DNA of 64,000 nt from Polynucleobacter rarus (GTDB taxonomy: Bacteria; Pseudomonadota; Gammaproteobacteria; Burkholderiales; Burkholderiaceae). A model generated the notes under the pieces. It worked only from the letters and a program-made list of their open reading frames with translations. It did not search any database and had not been told where the DNA came from. Made by a program: the position numbers and the translations under genes. The stretch lies in assembly GCF_003072505.1 (NCBI RefSeq), contig NZ_NTGB01000001.1:3073447-3137446 (forward strand). Reading direction: 5' to 3'. Of this stretch, positions 9,198-18,932 are shown piece by piece. Within the stretch, counting starts at the first letter, position 1. Each line of letters starts with the position of its first letter.

Positions 9198-9497
9198 TTA
9201 TTTAATGGGAATTTCGCACATTTCTGTTAAAACTAGTTCGTTATCTTTTGCAAAGTTAAGAACAAAGTCCAAGGCTCTCGGATCAATATCTCGAAGCCTT
9301 TCATCGACAACAACACACTTAATATTTGCAATCATTTCAGGGCAAACGTAGGGTGAATAGGTGTACTTAGGATCGTTATGGTCTGTTGATGGTCTGAATC
9401 TAGACATTACTCCGCATAAACGGTCAGCCCAATCGCTAGGCCTAAAAGTTTTACCATGAATAGTTACACCATGAATTAAATATTGTTTGGTCGTCAT
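9198..9497 (-). CDS. DUF3579 domain protein, function unknown
   Basis: 99 residues, soluble, no signal peptide or membrane segment. The pattern (I-H-G-x-T-x-x-G-x-x-F-R-P-S-D-W-A-E/D-R-L-C, then Y-S-P-Y-V, then a central V-V-V-D-E-R-L) matches DUF3579, a small protein found in Burkholderiales and usually next to argF, as here. No function is known. Divergent from argF with 145 bases between. Confidence 0.85.
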   Translation of the reverse strand: MTTKQYLIHGVTIHGKTFRPSDWADRLCGVMSRFRPSTDHNDPKYTYSPYVCPEMIANIKCVVVDERLRDIDPRALDFVLNFAKDNELVLTEMCEIPIK

Positions 9498-9596
9498 GGA
9501 TTTTTTTAGTTCTTCCAGATATTAGAGATTAAGGTTTAATCGAAGTATAGTTTTCAAATTAGAATAGGTAATGAATTTAAGGTTAATCTTAAGAAA

Positions 9597-9625
9597 TTCT
9601 GGGTAAATTTACGATTGAATACAAT
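9597..9625 (+). promoter_or_regulatory. candidate promoter for argF-argG
   Basis: TTCTGG (9597-9602), 17-base spacer, TACAAT (9620-9625, 5/6 to the -10 consensus). Predicted transcription start would leave only about ten bases before the argF ATG at 9643, so a second upstream promoter is possible. No convincing ARG-box was seen. Confidence 0.3.
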
Positions 9626-9642
9626 AGATTTTTGGATACAAA

Positions 9643-10599
9643 ATGAATACATCAGCTGACAACCACTTGCCCAAAGTTTCTTTACCCCTGCGTCATTACC
9701 TTCAATTTTCTGACTTCAATGCAAGTGAATACGAGTATATTTTAAATCGTTCAAAGGTTTTAAAGGACAAATTCAAAGCCTATGAAACATGGCATCCTTT
9801 ACATGATAGAACACTTGCCATGATTTTTGAGAAGCACTCTACAAGAACAAGGTTATCTTTTGAGGCGGGAATGCACCAGTTAGGGGGACATGCTGTTTAC
9901 CTGAACACCAGAGATACACAACTTGGTCGAGGCGAGCCCGTTGAAGATGCTGCGCAAGTCATCTCAAGAATGACGGATATTATTATGATTCGTACTTTTG
10001 GCCAAGAAATTTTGGAGCGCTTTGCTGCTAATTCAAGGGTGCCGGTGATCAATGGTTTGACAAATGAATATCATCCTTGCCAAGTGTTAGCGGATGTTTT
10101 TACCTTTCATGAAACAAGAGGGACAATCCAAGGTAAAAAGGTTGCATGGATTGGTGATGCAAACAATATGGCGTATACATGGATACAGGCCGCTGCAATT
10201 TTAGGGTTTGATTTGCATTTCTCAGGCCCTCCTGGATATGAGATAGATACAACTAGACTCAGTGATTTGGAAAAAAGTCACTTAAAACAATTTAAAAATC
10301 CCAAAGATGCTTGCGTTGGTGTGCACTTAGTGACAACTGATGTTTGGACAAGCATGGGATATGAGCAAGAAAATAGTGTCCGGTTAACCGCATTTGCAAA
10401 TTGGATCGTTGATTCAGAAAAGATGGCAGCGGCTCAACCAGATGCACTGTTTATGCACTGTTTACCTGCCCACCGTGGTGAGGAAGTGTCAGCGGAGGTC
10501 ATTGATGGTCCGCAAAGTATTGTTTGGGAAGAGGCTGAGAACCGTTTGCATGTTCAGAAGGCTTTGATGGAATTTTTATTGTGTGGCAAATTAAATTAA
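9643..10599 (+). CDS. argF: ornithine carbamoyltransferase
   Basis: Cytoplasmic enzyme that joins carbamoyl phosphate and ornithine to give citrulline in arginine synthesis. 318 residues. The carbamoyl-phosphate loop S-T-R-T-R is at 66-70, F-H/H-P-C-Q near 144 (Y-H-P-C-Q), and the ornithine-binding H-C-L-P motif at 272-275 with A-H-R-G-E-E-V-S after it. No strong Shine-Dalgarno is visible before ATG 9643. argG follows directly, so the two consecutive steps of the pathway are co-transcribed. Confidence 0.97.
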   Translation: MNTSADNHLPKVSLPLRHYLQFSDFNASEYEYILNRSKVLKDKFKAYETWHPLHDRTLAMIFEKHSTRTRLSFEAGMHQLGGHAVYLNTRDTQLGRGEPVEDAAQVISRMTDIIMIRTFGQEILERFAANSRVPVINGLTNEYHPCQVLADVFTFHETRGTIQGKKVAWIGDANNMAYTWIQAAAILGFDLHFSGPPGYEIDTTRLSDLEKSHLKQFKNPKDACVGVHLVTTDVWTSMGYEQENSVRLTAFANWIVDSEKMAAAQPDALFMHCLPAHRGEEVSAEVIDGPQSIVWEEAENRLHVQKALMEFLLCGKLN

Positions 10600-10611
10600 T
10601 TGGTAAAGACG

Positions 10612-11841
10612 ATGGAAGATATTAAAAAAGTTGTATTAGCATATTCAGGTGGTTTAGATACCAGCGTTATTCTTAAATGGTTACAAGATACCTATCATTG
10701 TGAAATCGTTACGTTCACAGCAGATCTTGGCCAAGGTGAGGAATTAGAACCAGCTCGCGCAAAGGCAATTAAATTTGGTATCAAACCAGAGAACATTTTT
10801 ATTGATGACTTACGAGATGAGTTTGTTCGTGACTTTGTATTTCCGATGTTCCGTGCCAATACTATTTATGAAGGCGAGTACTTATTAGGTACTTCAATTG
10901 CCAGGCCATTAATCGCTAAGCGCCAAATAGAAATTGCTCGTTTAACCAATGCTAATGCAGTTTCTCACGGTGCGACAGGCAAGGGTAATGACCAGGTTCG
11001 ATTTGAACTTGGCTACTACGCCTTAGAACCCGGTATTAAAGTGATCGCTCCATGGCGAGAGTGGGATCTATTGTCTAGAGAGAAATTATTAGCATACGCT
11101 GAAAAACATGATATTCCGGTGGAAATGAAGCATAAGCAAGGTGGTGCACCTTATTCAATGGATGCGAATTTATTACATATTAGCTTTGAAGGTAGACACC
11201 TTGAGAATCCAAATGCACAAGCTGAAGAGTCGATGTGGCGTTGGACAGTTTCACCAGAAAGTGCACCAGATCAACCGGAATTTATTGATATTGAATTTTC
11301 AAAGGGCGATCCTGTCTCCATCAATGGCCAAGCATTAGGACCAAAAGAAATGCTAACCCAGCTTAATAGTCTCGGTGGTAAGCACGGGATTGGGCGTTTA
11401 GATTTGGTTGAAAATCGTTTTGTGGGCATGAAGAGCCGCGGCTGTTATGAAACACCTGGCGGTACAATTCTTTTAAAAGCGCACCGTGGCATCGAAAGTA
11501 TCACATTAGATCGTGAAGTTGCACATCTAAAGGATGATCTCATGCCGCGCTACGCAAGCCTCATTTATAACGGCTATTGGTGGTCACCAGAAAGAATTGC
11601 TCTTCAAACTTTAATTGATCATACCCAATTAATGGTCAATGGTTTTGTAAGACTGAAACTTTATAAAGGATCTGTTTCTGTGGTTTCTAGAGATTCAGTT
11701 AATACTTTATTCGATATGAACATTGCAACTTTTGATGATGATGGCGGAGCATACAATCAGGCTGATGCGGGAGGTTTTATTAAACTCAATGCTCTCAGAA
11801 TGCGGATTGCCGAAATTGCTAGACGTAAAAGATTGAAATAA
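10612..11841 (+). CDS. argG: argininosuccinate synthase
   Basis: ATP-dependent condensation of citrulline with aspartate. 409 residues from ATG 10612, which places the conserved [10 protein letters not shown]-loop at residues 10-18; the open frame extends upstream to a TTG at 10600, directly after the argF stop, but homologues begin near the ATG. Other family blocks: [10 protein letters not shown] near 118 and [10 protein letters not shown]. Second gene of the argF-argG operon. Possibly translationally coupled to argF, because only a poor ribosome site precedes it. Confidence 0.97.
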   Translation: MEDIKKVVLAYSGGLDTSVILKWLQDTYHCEIVTFTADLGQGEELEPARAKAIKFGIKPENIFIDDLRDEFVRDFVFPMFRANTIYEGEYLLGTSIARPLIAKRQIEIARLTNANAVSHGATGKGNDQVRFELGYYALEPGIKVIAPWREWDLLSREKLLAYAEKHDIPVEMKHKQGGAPYSMDANLLHISFEGRHLENPNAQAEESMWRWTVSPESAPDQPEFIDIEFSKGDPVSINGQALGPKEMLTQLNSLGGKHGIGRLDLVENRFVGMKSRGCYETPGGTILLKAHRGIESITLDREVAHLKDDLMPRYASLIYNGYWWSPERIALQTLIDHTQLMVNGFVRLKLYKGSVSVVSRDSVNTLFDMNIATFDDDGGAYNQADAGGFIKLNALRMRIAEIARRKRLK

Positions 11842-11860
11842 TAAAAGAGGAACTAAAAAA

Positions 11861-12166
11861 ATGAATTTTGAACAAGTTACAGTTGGAAAAAAAGCGAATG
11901 TTTTTTTTGATGGCAAGTGTGTTTCGCACACCGTAACCTTAGCTGACGGAACTAGAAAATCAGTCGGAGTTATTTTGCCAAGTACCCTTCGCTTTGATTT
12001 ATCTACTAAAGAAGTCATGGAAGTAATTGACGGTACTGCTTTTGTAAGTATTAATGGTGGTTCCGAACAAGCATACGCTCCAGCATCAAGTTGGGAAGTT
12101 GAAGCAGGCGGTTATTTCACGATTCGTGCTGAAGAGCCAGTGCACTACGTGTGTCATTTCGGATAA
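11861..12166 (+). CDS. ppnP: pyrimidine/purine nucleoside phosphorylase (DUF1255)
   Basis: 101 residues, single cupin-like domain of the PpnP (formerly YaiE, DUF1255) family, which splits nucleosides to base plus ribose-1-phosphate. Family features are V-G-V-I-L-P-S (residues about 35-41) and the C-terminal F-x-I-x-A-E-E-P-V-x-Y-V-C-H-F. A clear AAGAGGAAC Shine-Dalgarno lies before ATG 11861. It follows argG by 19 bases and may share its transcript; a strong hairpin terminates it. Confidence 0.92.
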   Translation: MNFEQVTVGKKANVFFDGKCVSHTVTLADGTRKSVGVILPSTLRFDLSTKEVMEVIDGTAFVSINGGSEQAYAPASSWEVEAGGYFTIRAEEPVHYVCHFG

Positions 12167-12181
12167 GACTTTCAGAACCAA

Positions 12182-12229
12182 TACCTCAAAGAAAGGTTGA
12201 TAATTCTTTGAGGTAAGTAGTTTATTGTT
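12182..12229. terminator. intrinsic terminator after ppnP
   Basis: Perfect 12-bp stem TACCTCAAAGAA (12182-12193) / TTCTTTGAGGTA (12204-12215) with a ten-base loop, followed by a T-rich stretch to about 12229. It lies between convergent ppnP and the DUF192 gene. Confidence 0.75.
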
Positions 12230-12238
12230 TCGCCTTAG

Positions 12239-12685
12239 TTAGAATTTAGGTAAGCCATTTACCACCATGCCAGGCATAAATTTTCTATTACTAAACCACT
12301 CACTATTCATTTCTAAAGCAAATCGAGTTGGCCTTATGGGGCAATGATTTTCTTCGGTCTGCGGTAACATTTCTTCGATATTAATAATTTTTCCATCATC
12401 TTCTAAAAAAGCAATGGATAGAGGGATTAAAGTATTTTTCATCCAAAAGCAGTGACCCGCTTTTTCATTAAATATAAACAACATTCCAGCATTGGTAGCT
12501 AATTCTTTCCGGTACATTAAGCCCAACTGTTGAGACGACGGAGTAGAAGCAACCTCTGCTTGAATAGCTGTTTTACCAATTTTTAACTCAATTACAGGGA
12601 GAGCAGCAGCAACTGCCTGAGACTTTATAAAAATAAAACCAATTAATGGTAAGAGAACTTTAATTTGTTTGAGATGAGGGATCAT
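12239..12685 (-). CDS. exported DUF192 domain protein
   Basis: 148 residues. A signal peptide of about 28 residues ends in A-V-A-A-A, then the DUF192 domain: a Q-L-G-L-M-Y-R-K-E block, G-M-L-F-I-F, and the F-W-M-K-N-T-L-I-P-L-S-I-A-F centre that defines the family. The function of DUF192 proteins is unknown; they are often periplasmic. No neighbour on the same strand, so it is probably transcribed alone, from within 12.69-13.07 kb. Confidence 0.85.
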   Translation of the reverse strand: MIPHLKQIKVLLPLIGFIFIKSQAVAAALPVIELKIGKTAIQAEVASTPSSQQLGLMYRKELATNAGMLFIFNEKAGHCFWMKNTLIPLSIAFLEDDGKIINIEEMLPQTEENHCPIRPTRFALEMNSEWFSNRKFMPGMVVNGLPKF

Positions 12686-13070
12686 TTTTTAATTTTATGG
12701 GAATGAAAGGATTAATATATTGATTAATGTAAAACAAATACTTACGACTGGTAAAAAACCCAAAGTTTGGAACTGTAATATTACGTTATTAATTTTATAA
12801 TTTGTAAAGATATTTTGTGGCTCGTTTTGATTCCTGACATCTAAATAGTGGTGATGTTTTTGATGTTCTAGCGGAGCAAGTTGGAGTTTTTGAAATTTCT
12901 GTAGGTGTTGAATTCCTAGGTTATTTTTAATAGTATCTACGAATATAATCTCTTCAAAAGGTTTTTTTATTTAAAGTAGATTAAATAAGAAAAAAGTAAT
13001 ATTTTTGATAAAAAGTACTACAAATAGGCTGAAAAATACTAGCAAATAGATAAATGAGTAGAATTGATGT
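12686..13070. other. 385-base AT-rich intergenic region upstream of clpS
   Basis: Divergent spacer between the DUF192 gene and clpS. No open frame of note on either strand, no tRNA-like fold and no clear hairpin terminator. One candidate promoter is listed separately. In many Burkholderiales a cold-shock gene (cspA) precedes clpS; no trace of a cold-shock domain is readable here. It is unusually long for this compact window and could hold a leader or small RNA. Confidence 0.5.
12908..12936 (+). promoter_or_regulatory. candidate promoter upstream of clpS-clpA
   Basis: TTGAAT (12908-12913), 17-base spacer, TAGTAT (12931-12936), each 4/6 to consensus. It would give a leader of about 130 bases. 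No clear sigma-32 site was recognised. Confidence 0.25.
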
Positions 13071-13430
13071 ATGAATATGAAATTGAGTAAAAATTTAATC
13101 TACGCCGCAATACCCATGAAGCCCAACGGGGATGATAGTCGTTCCGTTGTAATGGACCGTGAAGTACAAAAAGTAGAGCCGCCTTCATTGTATCGAGTTG
13201 TTTTATTAAATGACGACTTTACGCCAATGGAATTTGTAGTGATGGTTATTCAGGAGTTCTTTCATAAGGATCAAGAAACTGCCACCCGAATTATGTTGCA
13301 GGTACATATGGAAGGTAAAGGGGTTTGTGGAATATACACACACGATGTAGCAGCGACTAAAGTTGATCAAGTAGTAGAAATTTCCCGTAAATCGGGTCAC
13401 CCTTTGCAGTGCATGATGGAGGAAGTATGA
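13071..13430 (+). CDS. clpS: ATP-dependent Clp protease adaptor ClpS
   Basis: Adaptor that binds the N-domain of ClpA and delivers N-end-rule substrates to ClpAP. 119 residues as drawn, a little longer than the usual 100-106. The core is clear: [14 protein letters not shown], then [11 protein letters not shown] (M-E-G-K-G). The start is uncertain: ATG 13071, ATG 13077 or ATG 13116 are possible and none has a good Shine-Dalgarno. Its TGA overlaps the clpA ATG (ATGA). Confidence 0.94.
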   Translation: MNMKLSKNLIYAAIPMKPNGDDSRSVVMDREVQKVEPPSLYRVVLLNDDFTPMEFVVMVIQEFFHKDQETATRIMLQVHMEGKGVCGIYTHDVAATKVDQVVEISRKSGHPLQCMMEEV

Positions 13431-15727
13431 TCGCGCAAGAATTAGAAGTAAGTTTGCATATGGCTTTTGTGGATGCTAGAGCTGCTAGACACGAATTTAT
13501 TACGGTTGAACACTTACTTTACGCATTACTTGATAATGCCACTGCAGTGGAGGTTTTAAAGGCCTGTGCTGTAAATGTTGGCGATATAAGAACACTCCTC
13601 AAAAATTTTATTAACGATAATACGCCTATCGTGCCTGGCTCAGATGAAGTGGATACACAACCAACTTTGGGTTTTCAAAGGGTTATTCAGCGCGCAATTA
13701 TGCACGTGCAATCTACTTCAAGTGGAAAAAAGGAAGTTACAGGAGCCAATGTATTAGTGGCTATTTTCGGTGAAAAAGATTCTCACGCAGTTTATTATTT
13801 GCAACAACAAGGAATTACTCGACTCGATGTAGTGAATTTTATTAGTCATGGTATTCGAAAAGATCAAGCTGAACCGGCTAAGCAAGAACACCAAAGTGAT
13901 ACTGAAGAGTCAGCAACTGCTAATGGTAAAGATAGTCCTTTAGAACAATTTACGCAAAACCTGAATCTATTAGCTAAACAAGGGAAAATAGATCCGTTAA
14001 TTGGGCGCGAGCATGAAGTAGAGCGCGTAATTCAGATTCTTTGCCGTAGAAGAAAAAATAATCCTTTGCTCGTTGGCGAAGCAGGTGTTGGTAAGACTGC
14101 GATTGCTGAAGGATTAGCTTGGAGAATTACGCAAAAAGAGGTGCCAGATATTCTAAAAGAAGCGACAGTTTATTCTTTAGATATGGGAGCATTGCTCGCT
14201 GGAACTAAATACCGCGGTGATTTTGAACAGCGCTTAAAAGGTGTTTTAAAAGCATTAAAAGAAAATCCGCACGGAATTTTATTCATCGATGAAATTCACA
14301 CGATGATTGGCGCTGGAGCAGCATCTGGGGGTACTTTGGATGCAAGTAATTTACTAAAACCTTCATTGTCTAGCGGTCAGTTGAAGTGTATTGGTGCAAC
14401 TACTTTCACTGAGTATCGTGGTATTTTTGAAAAAGACGCTGCACTCTCAAGACGTTTCCAAAAGATTGACGTACTAGAGCCAACAATTGATCAAACCGTG
14501 CAAATTTTACGTGGCTTAAAATCGCGTTTTGAAGAACATCACGGTGTTAAATATTCTCAAAGTGCTTTAAGTGCTGCTGCTGAACTTTCTGCTCGTTATA
14601 TTAATGATCGTCAACTACCTGATAAAGCGATTGACGTGATTGACGAAGCGGGAGCGGCACAACGCATATTGCCAAAGTCCAAACAAAAGAAAACAATCAG
14701 CCGTGTAGAAATTGAAGATATCGTTTCGAAAATTGCTAGGATCCCTCCACAGTCAGTTAGCGTAGATGATCGCAGTAAATTACAAACTTTAGATCGTGAT
14801 TTAAAGAGTGTTGTCTTTGGTCAAGACCCCGCTATCGAAGCACTTGCTGCATCGATTAAGATGGCTAGAGCTGGTCTAGGAAATATTGATAAGCCGATTG
14901 GTTCCTTCCTATTTTCTGGACCTACGGGCGTTGGTAAAACAGAAGTAGCGAAACAGTTAGCATTCATCATGGGTGTAGAACTAATGCGCTTTGATATGTC
15001 AGAATATATGGAGCGTCATGCTGTCAGCCGTTTAATTGGTGCCCCTCCAGGATATGTTGGATTTGATCAAGGTGGATTGCTAACCGAAGGCATCAATAAA
15101 AAGCCACATTGTGTTCTTTTACTCGATGAAATTGAAAAAGCCCATCCGGATATTTTCAACATCTTATTACAAGTAATGGACCATGGCACCTTAACTGATA
15201 ATAACGGACGTAAAGCAGATTTTAGAAACGTCATCATTATCATGACGACTAATGCTGGCGCAGAGACGATGAATAAGTCAACGATTGGCTTTACAAATCC
15301 ACGTGAAGCCGGAGATGAGATGATTGATATCAAGCGGATGTTTACGCCTGAGTTCAGAAATCGTCTTGATGCAATCGTTTCTTTCAGAGCCCTAGATAAA
15401 TCGATTATTCTGAGAGTTGTTGATAAGTTCCTCATGCAACTTGAAGAGCAATTGCATGAAAAGAAAGTGGATGCAACCTTCTCAACTGGACTGCGTGAAT
15501 ACTTGGCGAGAAAAGGTTTTGATCCGCTCATGGGTGCCCGACCAATGCAACGTCTCATCCAAGATACAGTTCGTAAAGCTTTAGCTGATGAGTTGTTATT
15601 TGGACGTCTAGTGCAAGGTGGAACAGTGACGGTTGATATCAATGATAAAGATGAAGTTCAACTAGATATTCGCTCAGCAACTTCTAAGGGTAAGATTGCA
15701 ACGCCTGAGATCACAGAAGAAAACTAG
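13427..15727 (+). CDS. clpA: ATP-dependent Clp protease ATP-binding subunit ClpA
   Basis: Hexameric AAA+ unfoldase that feeds ClpP. 766 residues from ATG 13427, which overlaps the clpS stop and has GGAGGA just upstream; the frame opens earlier, at 13409, but only inside clpS. Clp_N domain to about residue 145, first AAA with GEAGVGKT near 216 and F-I-D-E-I-H, second AAA with GPTGVGKT near 498 and L-L-D-E-I-E, arginine-rich C-terminal D2-small domain. No clpP gene is in the window. A hairpin terminator follows 8 bases after the stop. Confidence 0.97.
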   Translation: MIAQELEVSLHMAFVDARAARHEFITVEHLLYALLDNATAVEVLKACAVNVGDIRTLLKNFINDNTPIVPGSDEVDTQPTLGFQRVIQRAIMHVQSTSSGKKEVTGANVLVAIFGEKDSHAVYYLQQQGITRLDVVNFISHGIRKDQAEPAKQEHQSDTEESATANGKDSPLEQFTQNLNLLAKQGKIDPLIGREHEVERVIQILCRRRKNNPLLVGEAGVGKTAIAEGLAWRITQKEVPDILKEATVYSLDMGALLAGTKYRGDFEQRLKGVLKALKENPHGILFIDEIHTMIGAGAASGGTLDASNLLKPSLSSGQLKCIGATTFTEYRGIFEKDAALSRRFQKIDVLEPTIDQTVQILRGLKSRFEEHHGVKYSQSALSAAAELSARYINDRQLPDKAIDVIDEAGAAQRILPKSKQKKTISRVEIEDIVSKIARIPPQSVSVDDRSKLQTLDRDLKSVVFGQDPAIEALAASIKMARAGLGNIDKPIGSFLFSGPTGVGKTEVAKQLAFIMGVELMRFDMSEYMERHAVSRLIGAPPGYVGFDQGGLLTEGINKKPHCVLLLDEIEKAHPDIFNILLQVMDHGTLTDNNGRKADFRNVIIIMTTNAGAETMNKSTIGFTNPREAGDEMIDIKRMFTPEFRNRLDAIVSFRALDKSIILRVVDKFLMQLEEQLHEKKVDATFSTGLREYLARKGFDPLMGARPMQRLIQDTVRKALADELLFGRLVQGGTVTVDINDKDEVQLDIRSATSKGKIATPEITEEN

Positions 15728-15735
15728 TTTGAAAT

Positions 15736-15773
15736 CCCCCTAGATAGGATTAAATTCCATTTAGGGGGCGTTT
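15736..15773. terminator. intrinsic terminator after clpA
   Basis: CCCCCTAGAT (15736-15745 region) pairs with ATTTAGGGGG (ending 15769), with an inner GGA/TCC pair and a short loop. One G-T pair. The T-rich run on the plus side is short (CGTTT). It lies between clpA and the convergent symporter gene. Confidence 0.65.
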
Positions 15774-15803
15774 AAGAAATGCACTGTTAATCCTTCAAAA
15801 TAC

Positions 15804-17111
15804 CTATACTTCGTTAGGCATGGAATGGACTTTGCTTTGCGCCTCATTTTCAATTAATTGGGCATTAATTGCAGCATCTTCTTTAGATAATAGTCCGCCT
15901 TCCCATTTTGCAACCACTGCTGATGCGATAGAGTTACCGACTGCATTGGTTGCAGAACGACCCATATCCAGAAAAGTGTCAACCCCTAGGATCATCAACA
16001 ATCCTGCCTCTGGAATACCAAATTGATTTAAAGTTGCTGCAATGACTACTAACGATGCTCTAGGAACGCCCGCCATGCCTTTTGATGTGAGCATGAGCAC
16101 GAGTAACATAGTGATTTGTGTGCCGATTGGAATGTGCATACCGTAAGCTTGAGCGATAAATAGCGTGGCAAAAGTGCAATACATCATCGAGCCGTCAAGG
16201 TTAAAGGAATATCCTAATGGCATTACAAAGCTAGAAATTTTACGATTCACACCAAAACGATCCAATGCATCCAGAATTTTAGGATAAGCGGCTTCAGAGC
16301 TTGCCGTGGCAAATGAAATCAAAAATGCTTCTTTGATATTGATCAGTAAATCTTTGATTCTGGGCCCTAAAAAGATAAAACCTGCAAAAATTAAGACGAG
16401 CCACAAACAGAATAATGCAACGTAAAAATCGACCATGAAAATAGCCATATCAGCCAGAATTCCGAGGCCATTGACAGCTACTGTTGAGACCATCGCGGCA
16501 AAGACTGCGATCGGGGCAAACTTCATGACATAGGTCGTGATTTTCAGCATCACATGAGAGAGCTCATCGATGCTTTTGACCAGATATTTCATTTTTTCAC
16601 CCAATGAAGCCATGGCAATACCAAAGAAAATGGAGAATACGACGATCTGTAAAATCTCATTCTTGGCCATCGCATCGATAAATGATTTAGGGATTAGATG
16701 CTTGATAAAGTCATGAAAAGTGAATTCTGAAGTTGCTAAATTCGCACTCAAATGCGCATCAGGTATCGGGAAATTTAAATTAGCACCTGGTTGCATAATA
16801 TTGGAAAAGATTAAGCCTAATATTAAAGAAATCAGTGAAGCACTCAAAAACCAAGCTAAGGACTTAAAAAATACTCGACCAATCGCTGCCGCGTCTCCCA
16901 TATGTGCAATACCAACCACTAGGGTTGAAAATACAAGGGGGGCAATAATCATTTTGATAAGCGTTAAAAAAACTTCTGAAAGAATAGAGAAGTTATCGGC
17001 TAATAATTTAATCTGATCTTTATCTTGAATTTGGGAATTGATTAAATATCCAACGACAATTCCTAAGGACATGGAAATTAAAATCCAAGCCGTTGCTGAT
17101 ATTTTCTTCAT
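15804..17111 (-). CDS. dicarboxylate/amino acid:cation symporter (DAACS family)
   Basis: 435 residues, eight-helix secondary transporter of the glutamate/C4-dicarboxylate family (GltP, DctA). Visible family marks are the serine-rich hairpin T-A-S-S-E-A-A-Y-P near residue 266, N-L-D-G-S near 302 (the Na-site N-x-D-G motif), and D-M-G-R-S-A-T-N near 385, where the Arg and Asp contact substrate and carboxylate. Glutamate/aspartate versus C4-dicarboxylate cannot be settled by eye. Last gene on the minus-strand run from ribF, 53 bases after dut; it may have its own promoter. Confidence 0.88.
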   Translation of the reverse strand: MKKISATAWILISMSLGIVVGYLINSQIQDKDQIKLLADNFSILSEVFLTLIKMIIAPLVFSTLVVGIAHMGDAAAIGRVFFKSLAWFLSASLISLILGLIFSNIMQPGANLNFPIPDAHLSANLATSEFTFHDFIKHLIPKSFIDAMAKNEILQIVVFSIFFGIAMASLGEKMKYLVKSIDELSHVMLKITTYVMKFAPIAVFAAMVSTVAVNGLGILADMAIFMVDFYVALFCLWLVLIFAGFIFLGPRIKDLLINIKEAFLISFATASSEAAYPKILDALDRFGVNRKISSFVMPLGYSFNLDGSMMYCTFATLFIAQAYGMHIPIGTQITMLLVLMLTSKGMAGVPRASLVVIAATLNQFGIPEAGLLMILGVDTFLDMGRSATNAVGNSIASAVVAKWEGGLLSKEDAAINAQLIENEAQSKVHSMPNEV

Positions 17112-17164
17112 TTATTCATCCTGTCTCTGATTATTTTTTTGAAATACACTTAACGAATTTCTAA

Positions 17165-17614
17165 TTATTTTTTACCGGTACTACCAAAACCTCCAACTCC
17201 ACGATCACTCGACTCAAACTCGTCAACCAAATCCCACTCCACTTGAACAACCGGGACGATAACTAACTGAGCTAATCTTTCCATGGGTTCTAATTTAAAG
17301 GGCTGCTGACCCCGGTTCCAAGTACTGACCATTAACTGTCCTTGATAGTCAGAGTCAATTAAGCCTACTAAGTTACCTAAAACAATACCGTGCTTATGAC
17401 CAAGACCCGAACGAGGTAAGATTAGGGCACAATAATTAGGGTCCGCTACAAAAATAGACAAGCCTGTTGGCACAAGAATTGTTTGACCAGGCTGTATTTC
17501 CACTGCCTCATCAAGACATGCGCGTAGGTCTAAGCCTGCACTACCTTTGGTTGCGTAGGTAGGAAGCATTTCACGCATTCTTTCATCTAGTATTTTGACT
17601 TGCAATTTTTGCAT
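17165..17614 (-). CDS. dut: dUTP pyrophosphatase
   Basis: Trimeric dUTPase, 149 residues, that hydrolyses dUTP to dUMP and keeps uracil out of DNA. The five family motifs are seen: G-S-A-G-L-D-L-R-A (near 23), [10 protein letters not shown] near 71, G-L-I-D-S-D-Y-Q-G near 86, E-R-L-A-Q-L near 112, and the C-terminal [10 protein letters not shown]. Downstream of coaBC by 56 bases on the same strand, the usual proteobacterial pairing. Confidence 0.97.
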   Translation of the reverse strand: MQKLQVKILDERMREMLPTYATKGSAGLDLRACLDEAVEIQPGQTILVPTGLSIFVADPNYCALILPRSGLGHKHGIVLGNLVGLIDSDYQGQLMVSTWNRGQQPFKLEPMERLAQLVIVPVVQVEWDLVDEFESSDRGVGGFGSTGKK

Positions 17615-17670
17615 CTTTATATCCTAAGTGATTTGTATGAAATAGTGATTTTTAGTCAAATTTTTTTATA

Positions 17671-18930
17671 TCAATTATTTTTGCGGTGCAATCTTAAGGA
17701 CAACTCTGAAATAATAATTCTTGCAATCGATAGTTTATCCCTTGCTTGGATTGGCTTTATGCCATTCTCATCAATTAAACTGACTTGGTTCTCGTCTTTA
17801 CCAAAGGTACTCGGACCATGGTTAGCAATTAACATTGGGAGATTTTTTTTAAGTCGTTTTTGTTGGGCGTACTCTTCAATATTTTCAGATTCAGCCGCAA
17901 AGCCAACACAAAATGGCTTTGGATGGTTAGTTGAGTTGGCGATAGTTGCCAAAATATCAGGATTTAATTCAAACTCCAGAACGGGTAGGCTCGAATCCGA
18001 AGTTTTTTTAATTTTTTGTGACTGTCTATTTTTAATTGTCCAGTCCGCTACAGCTGCGACACTAAAGAAAATATCACATGGTGAATTTTCCACCACAGTC
18101 ATCATCTCTTTAGCGGTTTGAACATTGGTTCGGATTACCTTACCAGTAAACTCAAGAGGTGTGGCCAGTGATACTGGCCCACTCACCAAGTGAACTTGAG
18201 CGCCTGCTTCTAGGGCCGCTCTTGCAATAGCAAAGCCCATTTTCCCTGAACTTAAGTTGGTAATACCTCTGACAGGGTCAATCGGTTCATAGGTTGGACC
18301 AGCCGTTATGAGGACTTTATAACCATTGAGTAACTTGGGTTGAAAAAAGGCAATAACACCCTCTAAAATCTCAGAGGGTTCAAGCATTCGCCCCATACCC
18401 ACTTCACCACAAGCCTGAGCACCACTAGCTGGACCTAATAACGTTACGTTATCAATTTTTAATCGATCAACGCTTCTTTGTGTTGCAGGATGTTCCCACA
18501 TTTGTCGGTTCATCGCGGGTACCATGACCAAAGGACAGTCTTTAATGATGCCATTTATTTCATGGCCTCTTGCTAGACATAACGTGGATAAAAGGTCATC
18601 CGCTAGACCTAGTGAATGTTTTGCCATGAAATCAGCACTCGCAGGAGCGACTAGAATTAAATCGGCATCTCTGGATAATTCAATATGGGGCATGCCATTT
18701 GAGATTCGATCATCCCATTGGCTAACAAATACAGGTAAGCCGCTTACTGCTTGCAGCGTCGTTGGCGTCACAAATTGTGTTGCCGCCCTAGTCATGACTA
18801 CTTGTACGGTTGCCCCTTCTTTGATTAATGCTCTGACGAGCTCAGGGGTTTTGTATGCCGCAATCCCACCAGTGATACCTAAGAGAATTTTTTTCTGATG
18901 AAGAGAGAATTCATTTGGGGTATCAAGCAT
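17671..18930 (-). CDS. coaBC: bifunctional phosphopantothenoylcysteine decarboxylase / phosphopantothenate-cysteine ligase
   Basis: Two steps of coenzyme A synthesis. 419 residues. The N-terminal flavoprotein CoaC domain (about 1-190) has G-I-T-G-G-I-A-A-Y-K, the P-A-M-N-R-x-M-W substrate clamp near 150 and G-x-Q-A-C-G-E-x-G-x-G-R-M near 184 with its catalytic Cys. The C-terminal CoaB domain has I-T-A-G-P-T-Y-E-P-I-D-P-V-R near 222 and S-S-G-K-M-G. It begins 2 bases after lspA ends. Confidence 0.96.
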   Translation of the reverse strand: MLDTPNEFSLHQKKILLGITGGIAAYKTPELVRALIKEGATVQVVMTRAATQFVTPTTLQAVSGLPVFVSQWDDRISNGMPHIELSRDADLILVAPASADFMAKHSLGLADDLLSTLCLARGHEINGIIKDCPLVMVPAMNRQMWEHPATQRSVDRLKIDNVTLLGPASGAQACGEVGMGRMLEPSEILEGVIAFFQPKLLNGYKVLITAGPTYEPIDPVRGITNLSSGKMGFAIARAALEAGAQVHLVSGPVSLATPLEFTGKVIRTNVQTAKEMMTVVENSPCDIFFSVAAVADWTIKNRQSQKIKKTSDSSLPVLEFELNPDILATIANSTNHPKPFCVGFAAESENIEEYAQQKRLKKNLPMLIANHGPSTFGKDENQVSLIDENGIKPIQARDKLSIARIIISELSLRLHRKNN

Positions 18931-18932
18931 GT

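Noticed and set aside
9577..9592. TTAAG/CTTAA repeat upstream of argF as an ARG-box
   Set aside because: It does not resemble the known ArgR box and is too short to support a call.
15067..15642. 191-codon open frame antisense to clpA
   Set aside because: It lies wholly opposite a strongly conserved AAA+ domain and has the composition of a codon-bias shadow; no ribosome site and no recognisable fold.
17600..18121. 173-codon open frame opposite coaBC
   Set aside because: Shadow of the coaBC frame, with no protein-like character beyond hydrophobic runs.
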